Notes under the pieces: generated by a model | What the model was told of the DNA's origin: nothing | The model's database searches: none | Seen by the model: the letters and a program-made list of their open reading frames with translations, nothing else | In this document: one piece after another, positions 52,176-60,971 of the stretch | Numbering within the stretch: the first letter of the stretch is position 1 | How the letters are laid out: each line of letters starts with the position of its first letter | Assembly (NCBI RefSeq): GCF_004337505.1 | Contig: NZ_SJZI01000001.1 | Coordinates: 62,001-126,000 of the forward strand | DNA: 64,000 bases | Source of the DNA: Flaviaestuariibacter flavus | Lineage (GTDB): Bacteria > Bacteroidota > Bacteroidia > Chitinophagales > Chitinophagaceae | Direction: 5' to 3' | Position numbers and translations under genes: made by a program

Positions 52176-54469
52176 TGTTTCTGGTAAAGTCCCATCAATA
52201 CTTTTTCAGGTGTCATCGGGGCGCTGTAGGGCAGCACGGCCTTCGGGTTGAAGGCAAGCGCAGCGTCGCGTAGTGCGAAATAGGCGCCGATACCGTACAT
52301 CAGCGGCGGCTCGCCCACGGCCTTGGAGCCCTGGATCGCCAGCGGATCGGGCTCGGGCGCAAGGAAGCGTACATCGAGTGTGCGCGGCACCGAGTAGATA
52401 TCGGGGATCTTGTAGGTGGAAAGCGCGTTGGAAAGCAGGCGGCCCTGCTCGTTGTACACCACTTCTTCCATCGTCATCCACCCGATGCCCTGCACGATGC
52501 CGCCTTCGCACTGGCCCAGGTCGATCAGCGGGTTGATGCTGCTGCCAAAGTCGTGCACAACCTGCACACCGTCCACCACGTAGGTGCCCCGGAGGCAGTC
52601 GACCGTTACTTCCGTTATGGCGGTGCCATATACATGGTAGGCGAAGGGATGACCTTTTTCCTTTGTCTTGTCGAAATGGATTTCGGGTGTGGCATAATGG
52701 CCTTTCGCACTCAGGTTGACGCGCTTCATAAAAGCGTCCCTTACCAGCGCTTCCCAAAGGAGGTCGGTAGCGATGCCATTGGCGTAGACCCGCTCTTCGC
52801 GGATGCTGATCTCGCTGTCGTCGCCCTCTCCAAGCAGGATGCGGGCAACGCCGCGAAGGCGGGCCATCAGCTGGCGGCAGGCTTCTTCCACGGCCCGCCC
52901 GTTGAGATCGGCAGTGGCGCTGGCGGCGGAAGGTGACGTATTGGCAACGCGGGTTGTGTTGGTGCTTTCGAGGCGGATGCGGTTGCGCGCGATTCCAAGC
53001 GCGCCGGCAGCGGCCTGCAGCATCTTGGTATTCACACCCTGGCCCATCTCTACCGCGCCCGTGCTCACGCTCACGCTGCCGTCCCAGTAGATATGGATCA
53101 GGGCTCGGGCCTGGTTCATCATCGTGTTGGTGAACGAAATGCCGAAGCAAATGGGCATCAGCGCGAGGCCTTTCTTTTGCCACGTGTTTGCCTCGTTGAA
53201 TGATGCCACCCGCTCCCGGGTCGTCTCAAGCCGGAATGTTTCAGCCGCTTCTTCCCAGCAGCGCTCCGCGCGGCAGCGTTGCACTACCTGGCCATAGGAA
53301 AATTCATAGCCGTCGGTCATGAGGTTGCGCCGCTGGAGGTCGCATACAGGCATGCCCAGCGCGCGGGCGGCGTGGTCGATGGCGGCTTCGATCATGAACA
53401 TGCCCTGCGGCCCGCCGAAGCCCCGGAAGGCGGTATTGGGCGGCAGGTTGGTGCGGCAGGAGTGCGTGGTGAGGCTCACATGTTCGATGCCATACGTATT
53501 GGTACCGTGAAAGAGCGTGCGCTCCTGGATGGCGGGCGACAGGTCGGCGGCGGCGCCACCGTTCTGGTAGTAGGTCGCTTCAAAGGCGACTATCCTATCG
53601 TCGGCATCGAGGCCGATGCGGTAGTCGCAGTGATAGGGGTTGCGCTTGCCGCTCATGCGCATATCCTCCATGCGGTGCGGCACGCATTTAACGGGCCGGT
53701 GCAGGTGGTACACGGCCAGCGCGGCCATGGCGGCCCACATCGCGGCCTGGTCTTCCTTGCCGCCAAAGCCGCCACCAAGGCGCGTTACATCTACTTCCAC
53801 GCTGTGCATGCCGCGGCCGAGCAGGTGGGCTACGGTTTCCTGCACATGGCGCAGGCCCTGCGTGGATGACCACACACGGATCCGGTCGCCTTCCAGCGGC
53901 TGCGCATAAGCGCCGTGCGTTTCGAGGTAGAGGTGCTCCTGGCCGCCGGTCTCGGCCCTGCCTTCAAATACATGCGCACAGGTAGCAAATGCCGATGCCA
54001 CAGAACCTTTTTCGAAGTGGCGCGAGCCGCAAAGCAGCAGCCCCTGCGCATAGGCTTCGCGCGGGTTGGTGATCACCGGCAGCGGGTCGATCTCGGTTAC
54101 GATCAGCTTCAATGCTGCCTCTGCGGCGTCCTCGTTTTCGGCTACCACCAGTAGCAGGGGCTGGCCGGCAAAGATGACGGTGTCTTCGGCCAGCAGCGGT
54201 TCGTCGGGAATGATGCCGCCGATATTGTTATGGCCGGGAATGTCTTTACAGGAAAAGATGCGCACGACGCCCGGGACCCTGGCGGCAGCGCTCCAGTCGA
54301 GACGCCGGACGGTGCCGTGGGCCACGGGGCTGTCGTATATTTTTGCAAACAGCGTTCCTTCGAGCAGGGGCAGGTCATCGAGGTAAAGTGAGCGGCCGGT
54401 AACGTGGCCCGCCGCATCAATGTTGACCACGGGCTGCACTTTTTCTCCGGGATGAATTTCGGTGATCAT
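52172..54469 (-). CDS. xdhB: Xanthine dehydrogenase, molybdopterin subunit
   Basis: 765 residues. 'GRSLYLDDLPLLEGTLFAKI' opens the family; 'LGGGFGGKEDQAAMWAAMAA' and 'NTAFRGFGGPQGMF' line the cofactor pocket, and the catalytic base is in 'GSKAVGEPPLMYG' near 730. Together with XdhA it oxidises hypoxanthine and xanthine to urate with NAD+ as usual acceptor. It overlaps xdhA and allB by 4 bp each. Confidence 0.95.
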   Translation of the reverse strand: MITEIHPGEKVQPVVNIDAAGHVTGRSLYLDDLPLLEGTLFAKIYDSPVAHGTVRRLDWSAAARVPGVVRIFSCKDIPGHNNIGGIIPDEPLLAEDTVIFAGQPLLLVVAENEDAAEAALKLIVTEIDPLPVITNPREAYAQGLLLCGSRHFEKGSVASAFATCAHVFEGRAETGGQEHLYLETHGAYAQPLEGDRIRVWSSTQGLRHVQETVAHLLGRGMHSVEVDVTRLGGGFGGKEDQAAMWAAMAALAVYHLHRPVKCVPHRMEDMRMSGKRNPYHCDYRIGLDADDRIVAFEATYYQNGGAAADLSPAIQERTLFHGTNTYGIEHVSLTTHSCRTNLPPNTAFRGFGGPQGMFMIEAAIDHAARALGMPVCDLQRRNLMTDGYEFSYGQVVQRCRAERCWEEAAETFRLETTRERVASFNEANTWQKKGLALMPICFGISFTNTMMNQARALIHIYWDGSVSVSTGAVEMGQGVNTKMLQAAAGALGIARNRIRLESTNTTRVANTSPSAASATADLNGRAVEEACRQLMARLRGVARILLGEGDDSEISIREERVYANGIATDLLWEALVRDAFMKRVNLSAKGHYATPEIHFDKTKEKGHPFAYHVYGTAITEVTVDCLRGTYVVDGVQVVHDFGSSINPLIDLGQCEGGIVQGIGWMTMEEVVYNEQGRLLSNALSTYKIPDIYSVPRTLDVRFLAPEPDPLAIQGSKAVGEPPLMYGIGAYFALRDAALAFNPKAVLPYSAPMTPEKVLMGLYQKQ

Positions 54470-55881
54470 GCGGGCAAGAGGTTTTGAAGGATGAGGGGAG
54501 CAAGGCCGGCGCGCTGCAGGTGGGCGGCCAGCAGCTGGCGAAGCAGCAGGCGCTTGTATTCAGCCGTGCCGCGGGCGTCTGAGATGGGACTGATCTCCTC
54601 GTTAACGACACGCAACGCCTCATCGAATACTTCCGGTTCCCAGCGTTTGCCGGTGAGATAGGCAACCGTGGCAGCGAGGTATTTCGGCGTGGGGCCGACG
54701 CCCCCGGCGGAGAGGTGGATGCTCGTGATGGTTCCATCCGGATCGAGCCGCATCTGGCAGGCCGAGTTCACCGAAGCGATGTCGAGCCAGGTCCGTTTGG
54801 ACACTTTTTCAAAATTGTAGTAGTCGTTTTCCGCAGGTACCTTGAAGCTGACGGACCGGACCAGTTCGCCCGGCGCTTTGTCGAGCTGCTTGTATCCTTT
54901 ATAGAAGTTCCGGAGTAGCACGGTGCGTTCGCCGGAAGGCCCGCTCAGCGTCAGTTCGGCGTCGAGCGCCAGCAGGAAGATTGTAAGGTCGCCGATGGGG
55001 GAGGCGTTGACCAGGTTGCCGCCAACCGTAGCCATATTGCGGATGGGCGTGGAGGAAACGAGTTTTATGTATTCCGGAAGATGGGGGAATGCTTTCCGGA
55101 CGATGGGCGATTCGAGCAACTGGGATACGGTAACGGCGCCCCCCAGGTGCAGCCTTCCGTCGCGGAGCACAATGCCGCGGAGTTCCGCCTGGTCCGAAAC
55201 AAGACGAAGCGCGCTCACCTTGACGGCATGCGGACGCTGCACCACAAGATCGGTGCCCCCGCCAATGGTAAGGGTGTCGGTGGACATGGCAGTATCGGGA
55301 TCTGCCGGCTTCAACGCCTGGAGCCGTTCGTCAATGGTGGAGAAATAGTGCGGCAGAAAGCCGTTCGACACGAGCCAGTCCGTGGTGCCGGTGGCGGGTT
55401 TTTCCTGCACTGCGTCGGTGATGATCTGTGCCGCCCGTTCAATCGATTTATAGCCGGTGCAGCGGCAGATATTGCCGTCCACCGATGCGATGGCTTCTTC
55501 GTAAGCCCTTGCCTGCGGGTGCAGCACAAAGCCGGTGAAGGAAAGCACGAAGCCGAGGGTGCAGAAACCGCACTGGGTGCCGTTGGCATTCACCATCGCC
55601 TGCTGCACGGGCGAAAGAGCGTTCATGTTGAGTCCTTCTACCGTTACAATATGCTTGCCCGACGCGTTGCCGAGCGGCATCAGGCAGGATGTGGCGGAGC
55701 GATAGGTAAGGCGGCCGTCTTCGAAATCGCCCACCAGCACGGTGCAGGCGCCGCAGTCGCCTTCGCGGCAGCCGATCTTGGTACCGGTAAGCCGCTTGTG
55801 GTAACGCACGAAGTCGAGCAGCGTGCTGCCGGCGGCAAGGTCGGTCTGCACTTCGGAATCATTCAGGAGGAAGCGGATCAT
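54466..55881 (-). CDS. xdhA: Xanthine dehydrogenase, iron-sulfur/FAD subunit
   Basis: 471 residues from ATG at 55879-55881 (MIRFLLNDSEVQTDLAAG). Two [2Fe-2S] motifs, 'GCREGDCGACTVLVGDFEDG' and 'CGFCTLGFVLSF' with 'GNICRCTGYKS', are followed by the FAD domain ('IGGGTDLVVQRPH', 'NMATVGGNLVNASPIGDL'). XdhA carries electrons from the molybdenum centre in XdhB to NAD+. Its start shares a base with the guaD stop (TGATG), marking coupling to the preceding purine gene. Confidence 0.95.
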   Translation of the reverse strand: MIRFLLNDSEVQTDLAAGSTLLDFVRYHKRLTGTKIGCREGDCGACTVLVGDFEDGRLTYRSATSCLMPLGNASGKHIVTVEGLNMNALSPVQQAMVNANGTQCGFCTLGFVLSFTGFVLHPQARAYEEAIASVDGNICRCTGYKSIERAAQIITDAVQEKPATGTTDWLVSNGFLPHYFSTIDERLQALKPADPDTAMSTDTLTIGGGTDLVVQRPHAVKVSALRLVSDQAELRGIVLRDGRLHLGGAVTVSQLLESPIVRKAFPHLPEYIKLVSSTPIRNMATVGGNLVNASPIGDLTIFLLALDAELTLSGPSGERTVLLRNFYKGYKQLDKAPGELVRSVSFKVPAENDYYNFEKVSKRTWLDIASVNSACQMRLDPDGTITSIHLSAGGVGPTPKYLAATVAYLTGKRWEPEVFDEALRVVNEEISPISDARGTAEYKRLLLRQLLAAHLQRAGLAPLILQNLLPA

Positions 55882-56354
55882 CAGTATTCGGTTTTTAGTT
55901 CGCTCTGCGCCCATTTACGAAAAGCGCCAATGGCTTCGTCGCGCAGCAACTGGCTGGTGAAAAGCTTGCGCTCGCTTACCGGGCGCGCGATCTCCTCGTA
56001 GATAAACTGGTCGTCGAACTGTACGGCGGCGGCATCTTCCTTGGTGTTGGCATAAAAGAGCCGCGACGGGCGCGCCCAATAGATGGCACCCAGGCACATC
56101 GGGCAGGGTTCGCAACTGGTGTAGATGTCGCAGCCGTCGAGCTGAAAGGTGCCCAGGGCCTGGCAGGCGGCGCGGATGGCCACTACTTCGGCATGTGCGG
56201 TGGGGTCGTTGGTGGCGGTGACCGAGTTGGCACCGCGGGCGATGATCCTGCCGTCTTTGACCACTACGGCGCCAAAGGGGCCGCCGCGGCCGGTGTCGAC
56301 GTTCTCTTCGGAAAGGCGGATCGCCTCCCGCATAAAAGCAAGCTCCTCATTCAT
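55881..56354 (-). CDS. guaD: Guanine deaminase (cytidine deaminase-fold type)
   Basis: 157 residues from ATG at 56352-56354 (MNEELAFMREAIRLSEENVD). The CDA-fold zinc ligands are in 'HAEVVAI' and 'CEPCPMCLGAIYWAR'; 'GGPFGAVVVKDG' is typical. It matches the small B. subtilis-type GuaD that converts guanine to xanthine. The tail 'FRKWAQSELKTEY' and operon position before xanthine dehydrogenase favour guanine over tRNA adenosine. It is the first gene of the purine operon. Confidence 0.92.
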   Translation of the reverse strand: MNEELAFMREAIRLSEENVDTGRGGPFGAVVVKDGRIIARGANSVTATNDPTAHAEVVAIRAACQALGTFQLDGCDIYTSCEPCPMCLGAIYWARPSRLFYANTKEDAAAVQFDDQFIYEEIARPVSERKLFTSQLLRDEAIGAFRKWAQSELKTEY

Positions 56355-56511
56355 ACGCAAGCAGAGTTTTGAAAAGAGTAAGGCGATAAATATAAGAAAA
56401 CCGGCAGAAGATCCGCGAATCGTCATGGCGACATTTTCCCGCCTATACCAACCTGGTAACCGCTACGGTTGTAATTCGCTTGCGTGAAAACGCGTCGTAC
56501 TATCTTGTCGG

Positions 56512-57240
56512 ATGTTCTCTTATGTGATTATCCTGGCAGCGGCGCTGCTCGCGGTCTTGCTCCGGAAGCTGACGCCGGCGGCCGGCGCCGCGGGTGCCGC
56601 GGTGGCGGTATTTATGTATCTCGGTCTGGGATATTGCGGCCTGGCCCTGTTGGGCGCTTTTTTTCTGCTGGGCACAGCCGCCACTTCCTATAAAGGTGCG
56701 TGGAAACAGGAGCTTGGCCTGCGGGAAGCCGCCGGAGGGCGCCGCGTGGCGCAGGTGCTGGCCAATGGCGGTGCGGCCGCTACCGCCGCCCTTGGTGCCG
56801 CAGTTGCGGGTCGGTACCACCGGCCCGGATGGGTAATCGATCCTTCGCGGGTGCACCTATTGCAGGTGATGGCAGCGTCGGCGCTCAGCGCAGCCACGGC
56901 CGATACGCTTGCCTCCGAGCTGGGCAATGTGTTTGGCCGCAATTACTTCGACCTGCGCTCGCTTCGTCGCGGCACCCGGGGCGCCGACGGTGTGGTCAGT
57001 CTCGAAGGAACGGTGGCGGGCTTTACCGGGAGCTGTGTAATCGCTGCAATCTATTACTGCGGGCTGCACCAAAGCATCCGGGCAGCGCTGGTCATTGTCG
57101 CCGCGGGCACCTTCGGCAACCTGCTCGATTCCTGGCTGGGCGCCACGCTGCAGCGCTCGGGCCGCCTGTCAAATGACGGCGTCAATTTTTTCAATACGCT
57201 GGCGGCGGCGCTGTTCGCGGCGCTGCTATTGCTTTTATAA
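56512..57240 (+). CDS. DUF92-family integral membrane protein
   Basis: 242 residues with about six membrane helices. 'TADTLASELGNVFG', 'GADGVVSLEGTVAGFTGS' and 'GTFGNLLDSWLGATLQ' are the conserved stretches of the DUF92/TMEM19-like family, which includes plant phytyl-phosphate kinase VTE6. Biochemical activity in bacteria is mostly untested. It is transcribed away from the purine operon; no linked gene. Confidence 0.85.
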   Translation: MFSYVIILAAALLAVLLRKLTPAAGAAGAAVAVFMYLGLGYCGLALLGAFFLLGTAATSYKGAWKQELGLREAAGGRRVAQVLANGGAAATAALGAAVAGRYHRPGWVIDPSRVHLLQVMAASALSAATADTLASELGNVFGRNYFDLRSLRRGTRGADGVVSLEGTVAGFTGSCVIAAIYYCGLHQSIRAALVIVAAGTFGNLLDSWLGATLQRSGRLSNDGVNFFNTLAAALFAALLLLL

Positions 57241-57276
57241 TCTGCAAACAGCAACGCCGCGATACGGTCGCTTCTC

Positions 57277-57444
57277 TTAGCTGCCGCGGTTAGCGCCGGT
57301 GGAGCGCACTTTCTTGGGTGCGCCGGCGGGCTTCGACATATTGCCGCCGCCACCGGTCATAAACTGCGAGCCCTTGCCTTGCGGCTTCTGTGTTTTACCA
57401 GAGCCCTTCCCGTTCTTCTTGTTATTGTTGTTCAGAATCGACAT
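57277..57444 (-). CDS. Small basic Gly/Lys-rich protein (55 residues)
   Basis: Short frame from ATG at 57442-57444 to TAA at 57277-57279. It begins MSILNNNNKKNGKGSGKTQK and ends 'PKKVRSTGANRGS', strongly basic and glycine-rich with no hydrophobic segment. The composition resembles small DNA- or RNA-associated proteins common in Bacteroidota genomes. Stand-alone, between the DUF92 and small membrane-protein genes. Function unknown. Confidence 0.55.
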   Translation of the reverse strand: MSILNNNNKKNGKGSGKTQKPQGKGSQFMTGGGGNMSKPAGAPKKVRSTGANRGS

Positions 57445-57510
57445 GGCAGATGTTTGTTGCCAAATCTAGGCAATTGCGGGTTAACACGCAACGCATAAGC
57501 CTGGTGGTCA

Positions 57511-57708
57511 TCACTTTGCGGATTGCTGGCGGGCGAGTTTGCGCACCTGCGCGCGAAACAGCAGGACGGCGATCATCAGGGCCGATACGAGCCCGAGCGA
57601 TACAGCATCCGTTGTGCTCAACCTGAAGCCCGCCACCGGCGGCGTGGAAGCGAATGCGGCGGTGCTGCTGACAAGTGCGAGGAGAGCGAGGGTCATCTTC
57701 ATTTTCAT
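57511..57708 (-). CDS. Small exported or membrane protein (65 residues)
   Basis: Signal-peptide-like start (MKMKMTLALLALVSSTAAFA), short linker, then one hydrophobic helix ('LGLVSALMIAVLLF') and a basic tail 'RAQVRKLARQQSAK'. Probably a small inner-membrane protein with the tail in the cytoplasm. No family recognised; start chosen at the first ATG of the signal sequence. Confidence 0.55.
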   Translation of the reverse strand: MKMKMTLALLALVSSTAAFASTPPVAGFRLSTTDAVSLGLVSALMIAVLLFRAQVRKLARQQSAK

Positions 57709-57807
57709 GATCGGAAATTTGAGGTTGATCGATACTGCAAGATTCGGCTCAAATTTTCCCGGCGCGGCTTACCTGCTTCAGCTTCAAAACTGATTTTTGT
57801 CAGGATG

Positions 57808-57833
57808 AAAAAAGCCGGCGGTTGCCGGCTTTG
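57808..57833 (-). terminator. Terminator after the lipoprotein gene
   Basis: AAAGCCGGC/GCCGGCTTT stem with a 4-nt loop and six T's following on the reverse strand, 3 bp after the lipoprotein stop. Confidence 0.88.
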
Positions 57834-57835
57834 GA

Positions 57836-58231
57836 TTATTGTACCTGGAAGGGCACGCTTTTCTTCAGCAGGTGCCCGTCGTGATCAAGATAGAGCGTGA
57901 AGTTGGCTTCCATACTCTGTGGTGCCGTGCGGTCGTTTATCCAATATGCATTGATCCGGAGCGTATCGTTGTGATCGTGGATGTGCTCAAACCAGATATT
58001 GGCGGTGTCGTTCGCCTTGCGCACAAATACATCGTAGCCGTGTATGTTTTCGGTAGAAATGGCGGTTGCTACAAAACGTACGGTGTCGCCGTTGCGGTAG
58101 GTACCGCCTGCGGTGGGCTGCGCAATGTCGAGCGTGGCGACCGGGATAATATCATCTGTTGGTTCCACGTCGCCGGAGTGCTTGGAGCATGCCATTAACG
58201 GGAGTGTAAGCAGGAGTATGTTTCTGAACAT
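57836..58231 (-). CDS. Predicted lipoprotein with beta-sandwich domain
   Basis: 131 residues. The start MFRNILLLTLPLMACSKHSG carries a lipobox (LMAC), so the protein should be lipidated at Cys15. The rest looks like a single immunoglobulin-like domain ('GGTYRNGDTVRFVATAI', 'GYDVFVRKANDTANIWF') with several His ('EHIHDHND'). It is 29 bp downstream of the beta-barrel gene on the same strand, followed by a terminator, and may work with it. The His-rich stretch hints at metal binding, unproven. Confidence 0.72.
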   Translation of the reverse strand: MFRNILLLTLPLMACSKHSGDVEPTDDIIPVATLDIAQPTAGGTYRNGDTVRFVATAISTENIHGYDVFVRKANDTANIWFEHIHDHNDTLRINAYWINDRTAPQSMEANFTLYLDHDGHLLKKSVPFQVQ

Positions 58232-58260
58232 GATGTTTTTTCTCTGAGTGAATACGTTTC

Positions 58261-59148
58261 TTAAAAGGAAAAGGAGGCGTGCGCCGAAAATTTAGGCTCC
58301 GCGCTGATCTGGCCGTCGGCAAGGTGCTGGCCGGCCGCAAACTGGTAGTTTAGGCCCAAAGTAATTGCCCGGGTGCTCAGGTCGATGCCTCCACCGGCGT
58401 AAGCTACGGTACCGCCCGAGTGCCGCTGAAGCACATTGTGGTCGGCATCGCGGCTGAGCGCTTCGTGGCTGAGCTGCAGGTAGGGCAGGAGCGACCAGTT
58501 GGCCCATTCGTAGCGCCAGGCCGCCAGCAGGCTCAGGTTCAGCACATCGCCATACCGGAAGCCATCGGCATTCGACGTATTGTACTTATACGATCCGCCG
58601 GCACCGAAGAGCCATTTACCGGTGCTGATGCGGTAGGAGCCGTTGACGATATAGTCGGTGCTCCCGGTGCCGAGCTGGAAATTCTGGTCGGCGGCCTTAT
58701 TGGTGCCGGCAGGAGTAAACCGGCCCGTTGCCAGCTTCAGGCCCGCGCCCGCAAGCACCGTATGGCGGACTTTTTCCGTGGAATGATCCCATACCTTGTA
58801 TTGGGCCAGCAGGGTGATGTCACCAAGGCCGCTCAGGGTCCGGTTGCCCGACTCCGAACGGAGCATATTCTGCTGCCACGGGAGCAGCGCCAGCAATTGC
58901 AGCTTTTTGCCAACCCGGTACTGCCCGCTGAGCAGGATACTGCGGTAGGTTTCCCTGCTTGGCGCGTCGTCGATGGGGAAGGTGCGGTAACTCCGGGAGA
59001 TATATGAAAGCCCGATATAGCTTTTGGAAAGGTGCGGAAAGAGATAGGGGTTATAGTTGCTGACGCCACAGCCGCAGATATCGCAGGCCCGTGCAGGCGC
59101 AGCAAGCAGCAGGCTGCAGGGCAGCACAGCGTAAACGAGTTTTTTCAT
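58261..59148 (-). CDS. Outer-membrane beta-barrel protein with N-terminal CDICGCG motif
   Basis: 295 residues with a signal peptide (ending 'APARA') immediately followed by 'CDICGCGVSNYNPYLFPHLS'. Alternating beta strands end in the terminal aromatic 'HASFSF' of outer-membrane proteins. Bacteroidota relatives are annotated only as transporter-like. The mature N-terminus with three Cys suggests metal binding. It heads a small operon with the His-containing lipoprotein. Confidence 0.75.
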   Translation of the reverse strand: MKKLVYAVLPCSLLLAAPARACDICGCGVSNYNPYLFPHLSKSYIGLSYISRSYRTFPIDDAPSRETYRSILLSGQYRVGKKLQLLALLPWQQNMLRSESGNRTLSGLGDITLLAQYKVWDHSTEKVRHTVLAGAGLKLATGRFTPAGTNKAADQNFQLGTGSTDYIVNGSYRISTGKWLFGAGGSYKYNTSNADGFRYGDVLNLSLLAAWRYEWANWSLLPYLQLSHEALSRDADHNVLQRHSGGTVAYAGGGIDLSTRAITLGLNYQFAAGQHLADGQISAEPKFSAHASFSF

Positions 59149-59190
59149 GTCGCCGTTTTGAAATGAAGAATTGCGTGTCCTTGATGCGGA

Positions 59191-59553
59191 TCAGGCAAGC
59201 GGCGGACGAAACACAGCGCTCCCGTGCGGCTGTGGGAATAAAGAACGGGGGTGATCGATGTGGTTGATACGGGATGCAAGTGGTTGCGCCAGGGCCACTT
59301 CATAGCGGTGTTGCGGCCAGGCAACTTCCAGGAATTTGGCTTTGCCGGCCGTGCCTGCCGACTTCTGCTCTTCAGCCATCCGTTTCATCAGCTGGCATTT
59401 GCCGCGGCATTTGAGCTGGGGACGGTTCCGGTTTTCGCAAAGCTTCGCCGCGATCCAGGCCTGATTGGCACGGAACTCCGCCAGGATGATCCATTTCCCG
59501 AAGGATTGGACCAGCACGAGCAGGAGCAATATGGGAACCAGCAGGAATTTCAT
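59191..59553 (-). CDS. Small exported or anchored protein with CxGKCxLxK motif
   Basis: 120 residues from ATG at 59551-59553 (MKFLLVPILLLLVLVQSFGK). After the hydrophobic start, the segment 'LCENRNRPQLKCRGKCQLMK' is a conserved pattern of small Bacteroidota proteins, often next to metal or TonB-dependent transport genes. The C-terminal half is low in recognisable features. It is upstream of and in line with the beta-barrel/lipoprotein pair. Role unknown; metal-linked is a guess. Confidence 0.72.
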   Translation of the reverse strand: MKFLLVPILLLLVLVQSFGKWIILAEFRANQAWIAAKLCENRNRPQLKCRGKCQLMKRMAEEQKSAGTAGKAKFLEVAWPQHRYEVALAQPLASRINHIDHPRSLFPQPHGSAVFRPPLA

Positions 59554-59681
59554 GAGCGCGTGCAAATATCTGCCATTAGTACTTCGCGAAGGCGTGATTT
59601 TCCTCATGATCCTGATAAAAATCAGGCCGGCCATTGACAAGGGAGACCATAAGCGCCGAGCCGCCCTTCGAGTTTTGCGCG

Positions 59682-60971
59682 ATGAATCCTGCCCTCGATG
59701 CCATGGCCGGGCGGCGCTGGCGCCGGCTGCTGCGCTGGTCGTTCGCTAACCTCCTGGTGGTGGCCTTGTTTGGCCTGTTGCTCCGGGCGATGCCCTTCCT
59801 GCCGCCGCTTCCTTTCAGCTACCGCAACCTCCTGCACGGCCACTCGCATTTTGCCTTCGGGGGATGGGTGCAGCCTGCATTGTTCGGCTTGCTGCTTCGC
59901 TACTTTCCCCTGCTTGCCGAAAACGGGAGGGGGCGACACTGGACCATCGTATCGGTGCTGGTGATCGCATCGGCATGGGGCATGCTGCTTTCGTTTCCCG
60001 TTCAGGGCTATGGTAGCGTCAGCATTGCCTTTTCCACGCTTTCACTCGCGGCCGGTATCTATGCCGCAGTGCTGGCATGGCGCGCGCTCGCGGAAGCGCC
60101 AGCGTCAGCGGCGCATTCATTTATAAAGTGGGGCTTTATCTGGATGACCCTTTCTGCGATCGGGCCTTTTGCCACCGGCCCTATTGCCATAATGAAGGGT
60201 GTTGACTCGCCCCTCTTTCGCGACGCGGTTTATTTCTACCTCCACTTTCAATATAATGGTGCGTTCTCGTTTTTCGTGCTTGCCCTGATGCTCCGGGCCG
60301 GGATCGTGCGCACAAGCGGGCAAAGCTCGCGAACGGTATTTCTACTGTTCAATGCGTCGGTGGTGCCCACTTTTGCTTTGTCGGTTTTGTGGCATAACCC
60401 GGGCCCGGCCTGGAATTTCGCAGGCGCGGCCGGCGCCGGGTTGCAGCTTGCCGGGTATGTTGTGCTGCTGGGCGGGTTCAGGCGGGGGCAACATCTGATG
60501 GCCACGGTCAGCCTGTCGGCGCTTGGCCTGAAACTCTTGCTGCAGTTCCTCAGCGCGCTTCCGGCGGTTGCCGCGCTCGCGGCCGCTCAGCGGGGTTTCG
60601 TGATTGCCTACCTGCACCTCGTGCTGCTGGGTTTTATCAGTTGCTTTGTGTTTTCCCAGGTAAGCGGAAGCCCCCGCTGCCGGCGCGGGGGCTTCCTGTT
60701 TCTTGCGGGCTTCGCCGCTACCGAGTTACTGCTGGCGATGAACGCATCCGGCCTTTATTTCCCGCAAAACGGAGCGGTGTTGCTGGCGGCAAGCGGACTG
60801 CTCCCCACCGGCATTGCCTTTATGATTGCGGGTATGCGGCTGCCTTCGGAAAAAGCAGGTTATTTTCCAGGTGCACGTGCCGGTGCAGGTCTTGCGCAAA
60901 GTCCCCCAGGGCCGCGATCGCCATCCGGTGCGTGGTGCAGGCGCCTTCAGGCGCCGTATAATCCTTGGTGA
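59682..60971 (+). CDS. Polytopic membrane protein of the nitrosative-stress group
   Basis: 429 residues from ATG at 59682; an alternative TTG at 59634 is weaker. It has about 12 hydrophobic segments and an early histidine motif 'LLHGHSHFAFGGWVQPALFG', reminiscent of heme-copper oxidase subunit I/NorB-like or NnrS-like proteins, but key oxidase His ligands are not all apparent. The last 50 residues (after 'MIAGMRLPSEKAG') are read antisense to the ric gene and look unstructured. It neighbours two Ric proteins and an Rrf2 regulator, suggesting NO or respiratory stress. Confidence 0.65.
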   Translation: MNPALDAMAGRRWRRLLRWSFANLLVVALFGLLLRAMPFLPPLPFSYRNLLHGHSHFAFGGWVQPALFGLLLRYFPLLAENGRGRHWTIVSVLVIASAWGMLLSFPVQGYGSVSIAFSTLSLAAGIYAAVLAWRALAEAPASAAHSFIKWGFIWMTLSAIGPFATGPIAIMKGVDSPLFRDAVYFYLHFQYNGAFSFFVLALMLRAGIVRTSGQSSRTVFLLFNASVVPTFALSVLWHNPGPAWNFAGAAGAGLQLAGYVVLLGGFRRGQHLMATVSLSALGLKLLLQFLSALPAVAALAAAQRGFVIAYLHLVLLGFISCFVFSQVSGSPRCRRGGFLFLAGFAATELLLAMNASGLYFPQNGAVLLAASGLLPTGIAFMIAGMRLPSEKAGYFPGARAGAGLAQSPPGPRSPSGAWCRRLQAPYNPW

